From positions 507,785-571,784 of the forward strand of contig NW_022985182.1 in NCBI RefSeq assembly GCF_010093535.1: 64,000 nt of DNA, read 5' to 3'. Position 1 is the first letter of the stretch, and every line of letters begins with the position of its first letter. The translations under genes were made by a program, and so were the position numbers. The notes below the pieces were generated by a model. The model was not told where the DNA came from. It worked only from the letters and a program-made list of their open reading frames with translations, and did not search any database. Shown piece after piece: positions 1 through 10,707 of the stretch. The DNA comes from Lindgomyces ingoldianus (Eukaryota; Ascomycota; Dothideomycetes; Pleosporales; Lindgomycetaceae).

Positions 1-585
1 TTCGTGTCGCCCAACTACCGCCAGCTCATATTGTACCTGCTCCTGTTCTTCGTCTAGGTCCTTCTTTGGGGGGGAGCTGTGGATCTGGGGTCTTCTTCTG
101 CGGACAACAAACATGTAACTAAGGAAGAAGAGGAGGACAATGAAGAGAGATATGCTGATGAAAATTGCGGCTCTTTACTTTACAATCGGGCTCGGGGGGT
201 AGCTTGTGGTTGTTGTGAGTGTTGAGGTTGCGGAAAACGACGGGGATGTTGTGGCTAGAGGAGAATTCGACGTGGGAGATGCCGAGTGTATCGATGACCG
301 AGTCGAGGTTTTAGGAATCATGATTGAGCTTAAGGGTTGTATTGGAAGTGTTGAAGATGGAGTTGAGGCTGCCGTCGATTTCCTCTTTGTTGAGCGAGGG
401 GAAGATTGGCCCAATGCTGGAGATGAGCTCTGAGGCACTCGTATAGACGATGAAGGTTCCTGCGGCGAAGGCATTTGCACCGGCGTCCGCGTCGAAAGTA
501 AGTTCAACGGAGGTGCAGCGCCTTTAGATAATAAGGTTTGAATGATTTGCTCGCTGCTCTGCTGAACCCGAGACAGGGCCTCCAA
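1..585 (-). pseudogene. Broken gene for a Ser/Thr-rich single-pass membrane protein (C-terminal part)
   Basis: On the minus strand a long Ser/Thr/Pro-rich stretch (rich in SSTSS, TTTT and PSPS runs) runs from the edge of a transposon at about 574 down to a TAA at 175-177. The same frame continues beyond that stop into a clear transmembrane helix (FISISLFIVLLFFLSYMF) followed by an RRRR stop-transfer cluster and an acidic tail that leaves the window. This order, a low-complexity ectodomain then one membrane span then a short charged cytosolic tail, is typical of fungal plasma-membrane or wall-stress sensor-like proteins. The TAA could come from a CAA by one C-to-T change. The apparent start Met lies inside the transposon end, so the true 5' half is missing or displaced by the insertion. 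The molecular function is not recognisable. Confidence 0.55.
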
Positions 586-1000
586 CGGGCCGTACTACGG
601 TCTGTACAAAGTGAGCCGTAACGGTAACGTTATCAGCAGGAACATACCAAGTTTGTGAGCTGTACTGTACGTTTAGTAATGCCCTAGGTACAGTACGTAG
701 TACAGACTGTGTTACCCTTTTAGGAAGTTTATATAACAATTTTAGAGAAGTAAAAGGGCTCTAGCAAGCAGTACGCTTATAGAAGCATTTAGAGGAGTTT
801 TTAAAGCTCTAATTAGCTATATGTTTTATAAAGGCACTTAAATCTCTTTCTAGGTTTTTTTAATTTATTTATGTGAAGTCTGTTATTTTAAAAAGGCTTA
901 TTGCTAACTATTTTTAATTATAGACTTATCTATCTCCACGCCTTACTACTTTATAGGCCTTACCTAGTTAATGTTACAACCACTAGAGAAACAGGGCTAG
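574..1000. mobile_element. Degenerate hAT-like non-autonomous element, copy 1 (right end unclear)
   Basis: The left end, CAGGGCCTCCAACGGGCCG, nearly matches the left terminus of the complete element at 29002-29656, and similarity runs about 150 bp inward (shared CCGTACTACGG, CCCTAGGTAC and TTACCCTTTT blocks). Most differences in that stretch are CG-to-TG or CG-to-CA here against CG in the other copy. The interior (about 740-960) is very AT-rich. A second similar patch lies near 940-985 (AGGCCTTA, CTAGTTA). I could not find the right inverted terminus, so the end is approximate. The insertion point is in the reading frame of the membrane-protein gene to its left. Confidence 0.6.
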
Positions 1001-1082
1001 TGGGACTCTAACGACCCAGAAGAGTTGGCAGACTGCGGGGAAAGGTGCCCTGGAATCACGTAACAACCTAGAGCGGACAAAG

Positions 1083-1182
1083 GGTAATTGCAAATCTTAG
1101 CAGGTAATTGCAGATCTTAGGAGGTGATTGCAAGTCTTAGCAGATAATTATAGGCCTTAATAGAAGATTGGTAGTCTTAAGT
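1083..1182. repeat. Five tandem ~20-bp units
   Basis: Five consecutive 20-bp units follow the pattern GGTAATTGCAAATCTTAGCA, starting at 1083, 1103, 1123, 1143 and 1163. The first three match at about 17 of 20 positions or better. The last two are more diverged but keep the ATT and CTTA anchors and the exact spacing. The array lies in non-coding sequence beside the hAT-like copy and may be a sub-terminal array of a second, unrecognised element. Confidence 0.75.
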
Positions 1183-1855
1183 AAGTGCACTTCTTATTTG
1201 TTAGCAACTACTCTTAAGTATATAGTCTAGCCCTTCTGTCTTATCTAAGTGTAAGGCCGCTAGTCCTTACAAAGGATAATGCACTGCAAGGCCGGAAGCG
1301 ACTTGTACTACGGTCCTTACGCGCGACAGGTATATATACTGTTCTGTACGCAGTATCAACTGTTAGTTGATTATTCGCACCTTTTTGGTTGTATTGGAGC
1401 AGTGGTACAGAGCCCCGTCCTTACATCTACACTCGTAATAAAATAGAATTATACTGAGGTGGCATTTCCTCACGACCATATATGATCTCCGAGAAATGCT
1501 AATTCGACAGCGGAGGGAAGGAGAGGACTTAACGGAAGACACCACTTCAATTGATCGCTTAGAAGAACTTTGGCGCCATGTATTATTCTACCCTCTGTGC
1601 CTTCTAATACAAATAAGGCTTTTAGCACGAGAATATAAGGCAGAAATTAGAGGCTACATTGTGGAATGCAGAAATTGAGAAGGGGGTGTTTGGTACACTG
1701 TCCCGGAGGAGAAATTAAATGTTTTAGAAGAGATGGTCAGCGTTTAACATGGGCGGGTCATGGGGAGGAGCCTCAGGCACCAATCTAAGCCTAATCGGGT
1801 AGGGCTTAACCCAATGGAGTAGTTTCGGTGCCAAGATAGTGAATTGAGGTAACTG
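1183..1855. other. Non-coding, mixed AT-rich sequence
   Basis: There is no supported gene. It contains a GTACTACGG motif near 1306 resembling the hAT-element termini and a small inverted repeat CAACTGTTAGTTG near 1358. Otherwise nothing recognisable. Confidence 0.4.
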
Positions 1856-2702
1856 ATGACAGGACACCGGTACGTAGTGCAAAGGTCTGTGTCCGCCCCT
1901 TATCCTCTCAATACAGCAGGAACTAAACTGAGCAGGGATCATGTAACGATTAGATCTATGATAAAGGGCCAGAATATTCCAGCCTCTTTTACTAAAGGAG
2001 GGGCTGAAGTCAAAGAAAATCTCGCCAGAACTGGTAGAGTTTGGAAATATTCAGATGTGGCAGAAGACCTCTTACGAACAGCGGCTTCCATCGACTAGTG
2101 AGGCCAGTTCTTCGACCCCACGTCCATCCGATATTTCGAGACCTACCAGTGCCTACCAAGGGAGCAGCACCATGTCCCTCGCTACTCTAAGTATGCTTAG
2201 TAATATGTCGGCTGTTCACACTCACCAAATCTTTCTTGGGCCTTCATCAAACGGTATCGAGATATGGCGGCCGGAACCACCGCTGCTCGTATCATTCCTG
2301 AGAGCGACTCACTGGGACTTCTTCTCGTTCCTCATAATCGAGCTTGACGAAAGGATGAAAATTAATCCAACTAGTTGCGACTACAGAAACGCTAAGAAAC
2401 GTTGCAATGCCAGTGTTCTTCATCGTTCTAAGAAACCTCTACTCGCTCGCAGGTTCTACGCCACAGATGGACTCAACGGCTGGAATCTAGCTGTTATTGG
2501 AAACTACTGGTCGCCAACCGGAGCCTCTCCAGTTCATGTAAAGGACATGTACTTGCCAGTTAATTTCCGGACCGAGAGTGAGAAGACAAAGTTTAACTCC
2601 GAAGTTGCGAAACTTGTGCAGATTTTTACTAGCCGCATGAAGGACTACGAGGACGACCTACAACGCGTCCGCACCACCTATATTGCAACACATAATTCTT
2701 AA
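1856..2702 (+). pseudogene. Frameshifted C-terminal fragment of a fungal accessory protein
   Basis: Two overlapping plus frames look like pieces of one protein. The first (1856-2098) ends in a natural-looking SDVAEDLLRTAASI segment. A different frame then runs from 2055 to the stop at 2702, with SFLRATHWDFFSFLIIELDE, a Cys/basic stretch (CDYRNAKKRCNASVLHR) and GLNGWNLAVIGNYWS, then a charged coiled-coil-like end. The tail resembles C-terminal domains of large fungal accessory proteins of unknown function (resemblance from memory). No convincing intron joins the frames, so I read it as a frameshifted relic rather than a spliced gene. Confidence 0.4.
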
Positions 2703-3065
2703 CAAACTGATTTCATTCGTGTTTCCTTTGGCATCTCTTCGCTTGTTAGGATCTTGAACCCTATCGTATCTCTCTCCTTTTACATCCATTCCGTTGAGAC
2801 CATGTTAAAACGGCCTCGCTTTGGTAGCAATCATATGCATAATGTAATAGGCTCCTCTGACTGTTGTCGAAGTGGCTATGCTCTACTACACTCCTCTTCT
2901 AACTGTCCTAGACGAAGCAAATGTTGTTCTACCTGAACATTACTGTTAGCGAAAAGATACAAGTGCTAGGTATAGAGTCTTACCTAGCGAGTAACTTCAT
3001 ACTCGCCCCATCTCCGATATTGGAGCTCAAGGTTCGTCCAGTAATTGTGCCAGAGTTTCCATCTT
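2703..3065. other. Intergenic, tail-to-tail
   Basis: This lies between the relic and the 3' end of the HET gene. No gene, RNA or repeat seen. Confidence 0.5.
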
Positions 3066-4394
3066 TCAGGCCTCATCACCTAAGGAATATTTAGACACAA
3101 TACTCGCCTCCTCGATCTCTCCATATCCCATATGACTGTCCGCCCTGAAGATCTTGAAAACTGACGAATAATCTTGAGTGTTCGGAACCTTCTTGCACAG
3201 ATACACCGTCCCAATATCTGCTCTCTGAGCCATCGCCTGACTGACCTTTATCAGCCCCACCATATCATGCCGAATAAATTGACTAGTACTACCTCCAGGT
3301 AGCTTTTGAACAGCGATACCGAGCCGATGAGATAAGTCACCGTCATAATTGCACTCTAGAATGATCAGGAAAATGCCCCTTTCGAGCGGCAGGATTGGGA
3401 TTTCCATCTTGACGCCTTTATTCGTTAGGGTGTAGGGCTCTCCACGGGAGGAAGTCGGACGAACAGCACTGGATACCACAAACTCACTGGGATGTCGAGC
3501 GAAGACTCCTCTGCCTTCTTCTGGTTTCATGGGGAGCAGAAGGTCGAGGTTATAGACTTCGGATGCGTCTGCTGGTCTCCAGGCAAACAGGCTCTGGTCC
3601 TCTGAATCCTTCATAATCTCTTCCTGGAGTCGAACAAACGCATTTTCGCCTTCACCGTATAGCAACGGCATGTTGACGTCGAAGATGCCAAGAAGACAAT
3701 ACGCCAGATCCTCCACCCTCGTAGTAACCCTATTCGCCGCCCATGCCATCCTCCTCGCCACACTAACAGCCTCCAGGTTCCTCGTCATAAGCGTTGCCTC
3801 ATCGATACTGGTGATCCTAGCCAACTTCTCCCTCATACTAACCTTATTGCCCACATAATTCCATCCCTTGATATAAAACACCACATTCTGCGGCGCAATC
3901 AATTCCTGCAACGTCCAGCCTCTCGTAAACCAGCGCGCCTTCCCAAGATCCTTCTCACTAATAAGATCAATACATTTCGTCCAAAACTTCTCCGGATCCC
4001 CCCGCGCAAACCCTATATCGCTTGCTCTTATTGGATCGAACAAATCAATATCATCGAGGTATACATAGCACACTGCCGCATTCTTATACCATCTATACAT
4101 GCTGTTAATGGCCTCGCTCAGCTCCGCACTTGAACTTTTATCAATACAACAAGTGTCTACCCAAACGTATTCCAGCCCGTCGAGCCGCGCTTGCTCGCAA
4201 CATTTTGTGATCTTGTAGTATCCGGCTTTGGCTTTCGTTTTTATGCGCGCGGTTTTTAGGGACATTTTCAGGTTGCGGAGTTCGCGGAAAGTGATTTCAG
4301 AACTGCCCCATGTGTGTGACAGGATAGCGTAGCGGGGGAGATTTGGAGTGTGGAAGTTTATAAGTTTAAGCGTTTCGGCGTTTATGAGTCGCAT
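3066..4394 (-). CDS. HET-domain (heterokaryon incompatibility) protein, 442 aa
   Basis: Single uninterrupted exon starting at an ATG. It has the three classical HET blocks in order: YAILSHTWG (residues 22-30), YVWVDTCCIDKSSSAELSEA (about 76-95) followed by MYRWYKNAAVCYVYLDD, and ARWFTRGWTLQELIAP (about 153-168). Downstream is the common GIFDVNMPLLYGEGENAF segment that follows the domain in many filamentous-fungal HET proteins. HET domains trigger programmed cell death when incompatible or non-self partners meet; the domain has a TIR-like fold. No NACHT, WD40 or ankyrin module is attached, so this is a short stand-alone HET protein whose partner is unknown. Intact reading frame and full length suggest a functional allele. 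It sits head-to-head with the GFA-domain gene. Confidence 0.93.
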   Translation of the reverse strand: MRLINAETLKLINFHTPNLPRYAILSHTWGSSEITFRELRNLKMSLKTARIKTKAKAGYYKITKCCEQARLDGLEYVWVDTCCIDKSSSAELSEAINSMYRWYKNAAVCYVYLDDIDLFDPIRASDIGFARGDPEKFWTKCIDLISEKDLGKARWFTRGWTLQELIAPQNVVFYIKGWNYVGNKVSMREKLARITSIDEATLMTRNLEAVSVARRMAWAANRVTTRVEDLAYCLLGIFDVNMPLLYGEGENAFVRLQEEIMKDSEDQSLFAWRPADASEVYNLDLLLPMKPEEGRGVFARHPSEFVVSSAVRPTSSRGEPYTLTNKGVKMEIPILPLERGIFLIILECNYDGDLSHRLGIAVQKLPGGSTSQFIRHDMVGLIKVSQAMAQRADIGTVYLCKKVPNTQDYSSVFKIFRADSHMGYGEIEEASIVSKYSLGDEA

Positions 4395-4832
4395 GGTTGA
4401 GATGCTTTTGGTGGGTATGTTTTGGTTCTCTTTCTGGATTGAAATAGTTGGGGAGGTGTGCGGTACTTTAAGTGCCTGCCTGAGGCTGTGCGGGATGCTC
4501 AGCCTCGTGCAGACAGGGGAGCTGGAAAACGAAGGTGTCCATGTAGTGGCTGCGACATTGTTTTATTGGCTGAGCCTTTGCATGATCATCATTCGATTTT
4601 ATGGTACATTTGGTTGCTCTCTCTTTTGAATTTGAAGTTAAATATGGTGGCTAGTAAGAAGCGCTTTCATGTTTGTTGAAGGGCGTGGAGAGAGCTTGGC
4701 AGTTGCTCAAAATGCTGCTATGGATGCTCTACCGCCGCCGCTTCTTCAGTTCCCAATTCATCTTTTCGGATCCCCGTCAATTTCGGTGGCGGGATTCCAC
4801 AGCGAACATTGCCTCTCCTCCACACTTCCAAC
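4395..4832. promoter_or_regulatory. Shared upstream region of the divergent HET and GFA genes
   Basis: 438 bp between two divergent starts. There is no clear TATA box or palindromic operator-like site. The right half becomes C/T-rich just before the GFA start, as is common in fungal leaders. Confidence 0.4.
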
Positions 4833-5387
4833 ATGACCTCCCGACCCGCTACCATCACGGGAGGCTGTCTCTGCAACTCAATCCGCTACGCCATCCACTT
4901 CCCGCCCGAAGTAAAGTGGCCACCTGAGGTATCCTGACCTCCGACTGCATCTCCACCCTACTAATCCCCCAAGTCCGCAACTTGCCAATGCACCATGTGC
5001 CGAAAATGGACATCCTCCCTTTGCGCCCAATTCCTCGTCCTCCTCCCCTCCCAACTTACCCCCTTCCCCTACACCTTCCATTCCCACTTCCCCACCTACA
5101 CCGAATTCCAGTCCTCTTCAAACCGCTTCCGTGGCTTTTGCAGCAAATGTGGGAGTTCATTGATCTGGCGGAGTCAAGACAACCCAAAGACACTGGACTT
5201 ATTTCTCGGGACTGTGGATCAGAAGTGGCTGGTCGAGGAAAAGGAAGTTGGGAAAGCTTTGGCCACGCCAAATCAATACCAAATTTGGTGCGAGAATGCG
5301 GTTAAGGATGTGACGGATTTGGTCAAGACCGGAAGAAGGTTTTTGAGGGAGGATGATGAGGGCACGAAAGGAGAGCTGATTGATTGA
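4833..5387 (+). CDS. GFA-domain (Mss4-like, CENP-V/GFA family) protein, 163 aa
   Basis: Two exons, 4833-4910 and 4974-5387, joined by a 63-bp phase-0 intron (GTAAAG...CTAAT...AAG). Exon 1 supplies GGCLC (Cys12, Cys14) and exon 2 supplies CQCTMC (Cys30, 32, 35) and FCSKCGSSLIW (Cys82, Cys85). This is the zinc-cysteine pattern of the glutathione-dependent formaldehyde-activating enzyme/CENP-V fold. Members of this fungal expansion mostly have unknown substrates; direct formaldehyde-glutathione activity should not be assumed. The start is fixed by the GGCLC motif, which is lost if translation begins at the first ATG of exon 2. Length is normal for the family. Confidence 0.9.
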
Positions 5388-5888
5388 TCATGGGGGAGAA
5401 ATGTTAAATAAGATAGGTAGATTACCTCTCGCAACACGGAGTTGGCTAAGGTGGTTGACTCGTGATGGTTGGTTGAAGAACGAGTTATGTGAGAACATGG
5501 AAACGATGTGGTTCTAGACAGAACCTGCAGACTGTTCCCCAATTCTAGCGAGCGGTTTCGCAGGAGCCCTTTCATGTTCTGCACCAGTCGCCAAAGTGCT
5601 GTGCCCAAATCAAGATACGCACGTTGAATACGGAAACAAGTCCAAAACAAAGCAATCTGCATTGGTGTACTGTACAAAAGGAAGTCGTCGCCAAAATCAT
5701 AGATATGCAATGGAAGCAGCGTAACTCCTCCCGAGCCACAGTACTTACCATTACCCCGGATGTAAACACAGTGTATCGGGTCCAGTGATGTTCTTCTTGA
5801 ACGATCCTCCTAGGGAAATATCTGAGTGCCCAAGTGTCCTAAATCTCCCAATTTCACCATAATCGAACGCACTAACGCTAAGTCGAGT
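5388..5888. other. Intergenic, convergent 3' regions
   Basis: Minus-strand open frames here (for example 5273-5710) overlap the GFA gene and show no family features. I see no gene. Confidence 0.45.
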
Positions 5889-7045
5889 TTAGTGTGACTC
5901 ATTGACTACCTCCTTCTCCGCAGCCTCCTCGTAGACAGGAGGTGCGTCGTATTCCGGAAGCTCGGCATATAGCTCTTTCTCGGAACTCTTGTCGGTAGCT
6001 TCTTCGAGATCGTCCTGCTGGGCAACACTCTCGTATGGTCCACGCCCACGGATTTTGGCCACGAGGATCGCAATAGCACAGCCGAGAGCCATACCGATGA
6101 GGTAGGTGAGTGTTCCGGCGAAGATGCCGATGAGGATTGGGATCAGGATGGTGAAGACGGCTCGGCGGAGGAACATATGCAACCTATGGTGAGCATGATG
6201 GCGATGGCCAGAGTGTTGGGCATGGTGTGGGTGGTGGTGAGGATGGCCAGGACGGAACGTGTGCGGCGGCTTGCCGTGCATCTCGGGGCTTTCCATGGGG
6301 TTACCCTTGTGCTTGTGGCAACCTTTCCCCATGTGACTCTTAATGCCGTTGATCTTGTCTGCTAGGATGGACCTCCACTTGCACAGCAGTGGCCATTCCT
6401 TGCACTCTTTCTCCTGGTCGATGGGACTGGCCTCGTTAGACTGGGCCATCTGGAAGGAGGCAATCATGAGGCGTCCGTTGACGTCCTTGAGGAGGTTGAT
6501 CGTGAGAGCAGGAGGGTCGACAGCCTTGGACTCGATAGAAGTGATGCGGAAGGTCATTGGTAGTAGTTCAGCGCCGGCTTCTGTGATCGTCTCTGCGGAG
6601 TTGTAGTGGAACGTGTATCCAGTTACCCGCAACCGCAGCGCATCCTCCGACTCTTGGTTCGGATTTACTTGGGTGACGTAGAAGGGTTCCGTGAAACCGC
6701 CGAACGCCGGGGGGTAGAGTTGAACACCATCGATCTCAAGTGTCGACTCCTTCGCTCCAATTTCGAAGTCCAGTAGCTAAGCCTTGTTAGCCCGACCGGG
6801 ACCTTCGGAAGACGTCAACTTACGAAAGAGTTTCCAGCATCCTGTGTCCACGACAAAGTATTCCCCTCCTTCATCGCCAGAGCACATCCAGGGCACTCCA
6901 ACGCAACTGTTCGCTTGAAAGGGTTGATAGCAAGCTCCATTGCGTTATCGTCGCCAAGGCTGTCAGCCGCAACGTTTGGCGGGATCAGGACCGAGTTGGC
7001 GGCCAGCGCCAGGGAGGCGTAGACGCCAAGGGTGCGACAAAGCAT
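5889..7045 (-). CDS. Secretory-pathway membrane protein with His-rich belt and PPVY tail (DUF7728-like), 369 aa
   Basis: Exons 6824-7045 and 5889-6776 are joined by a 47-bp phase-0 intron (GTAAGT...CTAAC...TTAG). Order of parts: N-terminal signal peptide (about 1-20), a luminal/extracellular domain with CPGC (Cys51-Cys54) and WTQDAGNSFLLDFEIG, a second Cys pair in ECKEWPLLCKW, a strongly His-rich stretch (about 225-276, many HH pairs), one long or two closely packed membrane segments (about 282-313), and an acidic cytosolic tail with PPVY (about 353-356). The arrangement matches, from memory, fungal DUF7728 proteins of unknown function. The PPxY motif is the type bound by WW domains of Rsp5/NEDD4 ubiquitin ligases, and the His belt could bind metal; both roles are inference. 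Confidence 0.85.
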
Positions 7046-8462
7046 TTCGGAAAAGGGCTGATGAGGAACGGAGGTGGGTAAAAGTACGGTCGTTGAAATG
7101 GAGGGGGAGAGGAAGAAGAAAGGAAGAAGAAAGGAAGTAGTAGGGTCGTTGGCTGTGGAGTGACCTGTCAGCTGGCTCTGCGAGTGCCTGCGCCTGTTTC
7201 TTGCCCAGCCGCGTCATCGGCACGTGACCCTCATTTCCGAGGCTGATCTCCACAAAGAGAGATTCTGAAACCAAGAGCAAACAATAGAAGATTACATGTG
7301 AGACTCGGCTTCCAAGCAAAGCTACGACTTCACTTCGCGAGAATACAATATAAGGAAGCGAGAACAGATGTTTGGTCTCCTGCCCAGCACCTGCAAGTCC
7401 GCCACGAATCCCTCCACTGTGTCTGTCCTCGCTGCACCGCGGTCTGCATTTCTACATTTCAGTTAAGTGATTTGCCGGTAAAGTGGCGCATTTGCCCCCT
7501 TTATCCTAATTCTTACGATCTATATGTTGCTACAGGGAACGAAGACTAGGTTGCAAGGAGGAATGCAGAGATATCCTTAATCATTCCCTCGCCCTTATCT
7601 CCCCTATCAACCATCTATTAGAACCACACAATGAGATTTGACAACTTGCACTGTGATCAAACTACGTCTAGCGCAAGCATCAGCATGCCTTTTAGTGCCA
7701 CTAGAGAGTTGGATCTTGACCGAAGAGATGTCACAGGACGTAAAACATATAGATATATTCAAGTCCGCCAGTCAGGTCACAGGCACATCATACCGTGGTT
7801 GTTGCTGTTGGTACAGCATGCATGGAGACATATAACGGAATGGAAGAGGGCATGACTGAGGAGCAAAGAGGTCTTCGGCCTATTGTCGTTGTTTACGATC
7901 CTGAGGAAGGTGCGGAGTGACCTGCGTAGGCCAAGCGAGCGTTCCATAATACGATCCAACATGCAGATGCTCATGTAGCTATTATAGCCATCACCGTTTC
8001 AGAGGGAACGAAAAATAGTTGATCTGCTTTGATTCTCTCAACCGGGACCTTGTTGAGCTTTGTGATTGTCGAGTCGCCCTCTATCACAGCACGGCGCATG
8101 CCAAAGCGGCACAAAACTTGCTGCTGCCTGATAAAATAGATTGGCGATTCGAGGAGTGACTCATGCCGATATGGAAGATTGTAGAAGACTCCAATCAATC
8201 AATAGCAGGGATGGGAGGAGTGGTATCTAAAAGGGGAAAGCCATGGCCCAAACCGCCTTGGTGATCCTGAAGCTGCAGACTGTGACTCACTCGCATTGAG
8301 TTGGCAGAGGCTCACCCTCCGGTAGTGAAACATTTCTCTCTGGCTGTTTGGTCCCCGTGAATGCTGCGGAGTATTGTGCCATCGATTTCGGATGGGGGTA
8401 TGTCAATTTCCGCAATGAAGACATGGGATACGAACGCAAGACGACCCCAATTTACGCAAGCT
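7046..8462. other. Intergenic region upstream of the DUF7728-like gene
   Basis: The first ~250 bp is A/G-rich on the plus strand (7090-7145), equivalent to a pyrimidine-rich leader for the minus-strand gene. The rest holds only short open frames. A minus-strand frame at 7971-8198 looks somewhat protein-like but has no recognisable motif or splice partner. Confidence 0.4.
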
Positions 8463-8880
8463 CTATCCGTCATTCCAAAGCCCATTGCATAAGTCTGTGA
8501 AGAGGCCAGAGATCAGCTTCGGTGTTGATACGGCAAATCGGTACCGCTGGCGAGGCATGGTAGATAAAACACTTGGGAAGGTGTTCTTATTGGAACTCTG
8601 CTTGAATCCAACAATACCACTGAAGGAATTTCCAGGCCCCGTTAACGTTCCTAGGTAGGTGCTAGTGTAGTGAATGGGTTCTAGCTTTCCGAGAGCTCGA
8701 CTACCTGCATGGAAGCGCCGGATGATAATGAAGCGAACAACAATACAAGTCGGAAGACCTCGAGCAAATGGATTCAAGGAGATGGTTGCTAGAAATACAT
8801 GAGTAACAAACGAAGGAGGGTTTTACTCACAAAAATCCTCCGTTGCAACCAACCTCACTCCCTGCTCAGAACAGCTTCCC
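8463..8880 (-). CDS. Unidentified gene fragment with consistent splicing (3 exons, 5' end unknown)
   Basis: Three minus-strand exons (8831 to about 8880, 8705-8788, 8463-8650) fit together in phase across a 42-bp intron (GTGAGT...CTAG) and a 54-bp intron (GTAGTC...CTAG). They give a continuous peptide including EQGVRLVATEDFSTISLNPF, an aliphatic stretch CIVVRFIIIRR, then GTLTGPGNSFSGIVGFKQ, ending at a stop after CNGLWNDG. Phase agreement across two introns argues for a real or recently real gene. Upstream a further 3' splice-like site (TGTACTAG near 8881) could connect another exon, but no start could be fixed. I do not recognise the family. Confidence 0.38.
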
Positions 8881-9598
8881 TAGTACAACCGTGAGCCTAA
8901 CATTAGGAGGCTGTCAAACTGCGGGTGAGCATGCTATACGCTTCCCGAGTTTACGTGAGGGCCAGTAAATATCCTCTTCTATCGCCATGAAGCACCGCCG
9001 TCTGCGGTGTGCTGAGACGGGTCGTGAAGTTGGTGAGCTAGCAGCTTTGGAAGCAACCATCACGCTTCCTCTGCATACTGCGATATTTTCCTTAATTCAC
9101 TGGAATGCATTGTCAACGTACAAGATACCTCAAAACGATTGTTCAAGAACATCGAGAAGTGAAGGTCGCGATCATGTTGATCGCGTCGGGAGGTGGGGTT
9201 TCATTTTGGTGTTCCTTCTCGCTGACATAATCCCTGGTTCCGCGCAAATGCCTAAAGCACAGACCCTCCTGCCGCAAACATTTTGCCTTTGAAAAGCTCA
9301 GCTTTCCAGCACATCGAAAGAGCGCCAAGCTCGTTATTTTGAAGGGGGATGTTGCTGCTCATGCTCCGTTGCCCTTCCTGACTAAGTTTAGCGCCGCCCT
9401 GCTCGCTGTGATCTCGAGGCACCACGCCCGCCTATTTAACCCTCTGCCCCCGCCTGCTTTTAGTTTTCATTCCTCTTCTCACTCCCACAACTCTGCATCC
9501 CCAGCCAACAACCCCATCAATAGCAATCAACTACAGCGCGCACACGCGGCAATTTCATCCACTCCATCAAACTTCATCCCATATTACCACCCCTCAAC
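8881..9598. other. Upstream region of histone H4
   Basis: No gene supported. The last 200 bp is the H4 promoter/leader, C/A-rich with short CAACA and CATCA runs. Confidence 0.45.
9433..9439 (+). promoter_or_regulatory. TATA-like element of the histone H4 gene
   Basis: TATTTAA lies about 165 bp before the H4 ATG, in a C-rich context. Position fits a core promoter with a leader of roughly 130 nt; inference from sequence only. Confidence 0.4.
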
Positions 9599-10206
<608 letters not shown>

Positions 10207-10707
10207 GCACCTTCCTCTCCTGTTTCGACTCTTTATATCAACTCTTCACCGACATCCAAGTGGTTCTCTGTCAAGGGTGGTTGCTGCTGTCGCGACATTT
10301 TATCCTGGATAGGATTATGGCATGGTTTATGGTCTTCGGCGTTCAGGCACTGTGCGAGGAGGTTTCTATGATTCAATGATCCCAAGTTGAAGATGCTCCG
10401 CCTCCCGCGTGACTCACTCTTCAATATGGCTAGGAGATAGTCAATACACACATCTTTCCAATGACCCTCACCTTCATTGTTTTATGTGAACATGCTGAGA
10501 ACCTAGGTTCTTGCCACCTGAACCAGGCAGCGGGTAGGCCTAAACATGTTGAGTGTTTGGTTTGTGGAGCGCAGCCACGCCCGGGCATGCAGCCGCCTTG
10601 TTGCTACGTTCCCTTAGTCTGTGCCGTATTATCATGTAGATGTTAGTCAATTGTTTATATTGTCTTGGATCTGTCTTTATCTACCATTATTTGCCCGTTT
10701 CCACTTT
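10207..10707. other. Convergent 3' regions of H4 and the isochorismatase gene
   Basis: No gene seen. No obvious animal-type histone stem-loop follows the H4 stop; fungal H4 mRNAs are polyadenylated. Confidence 0.5.

Noticed and set aside
5273..5710. 145-codon minus frame downstream of the GFA gene
   Set aside because: It overlaps the end of a well-supported GFA exon and lacks recognisable motifs or splice partners.
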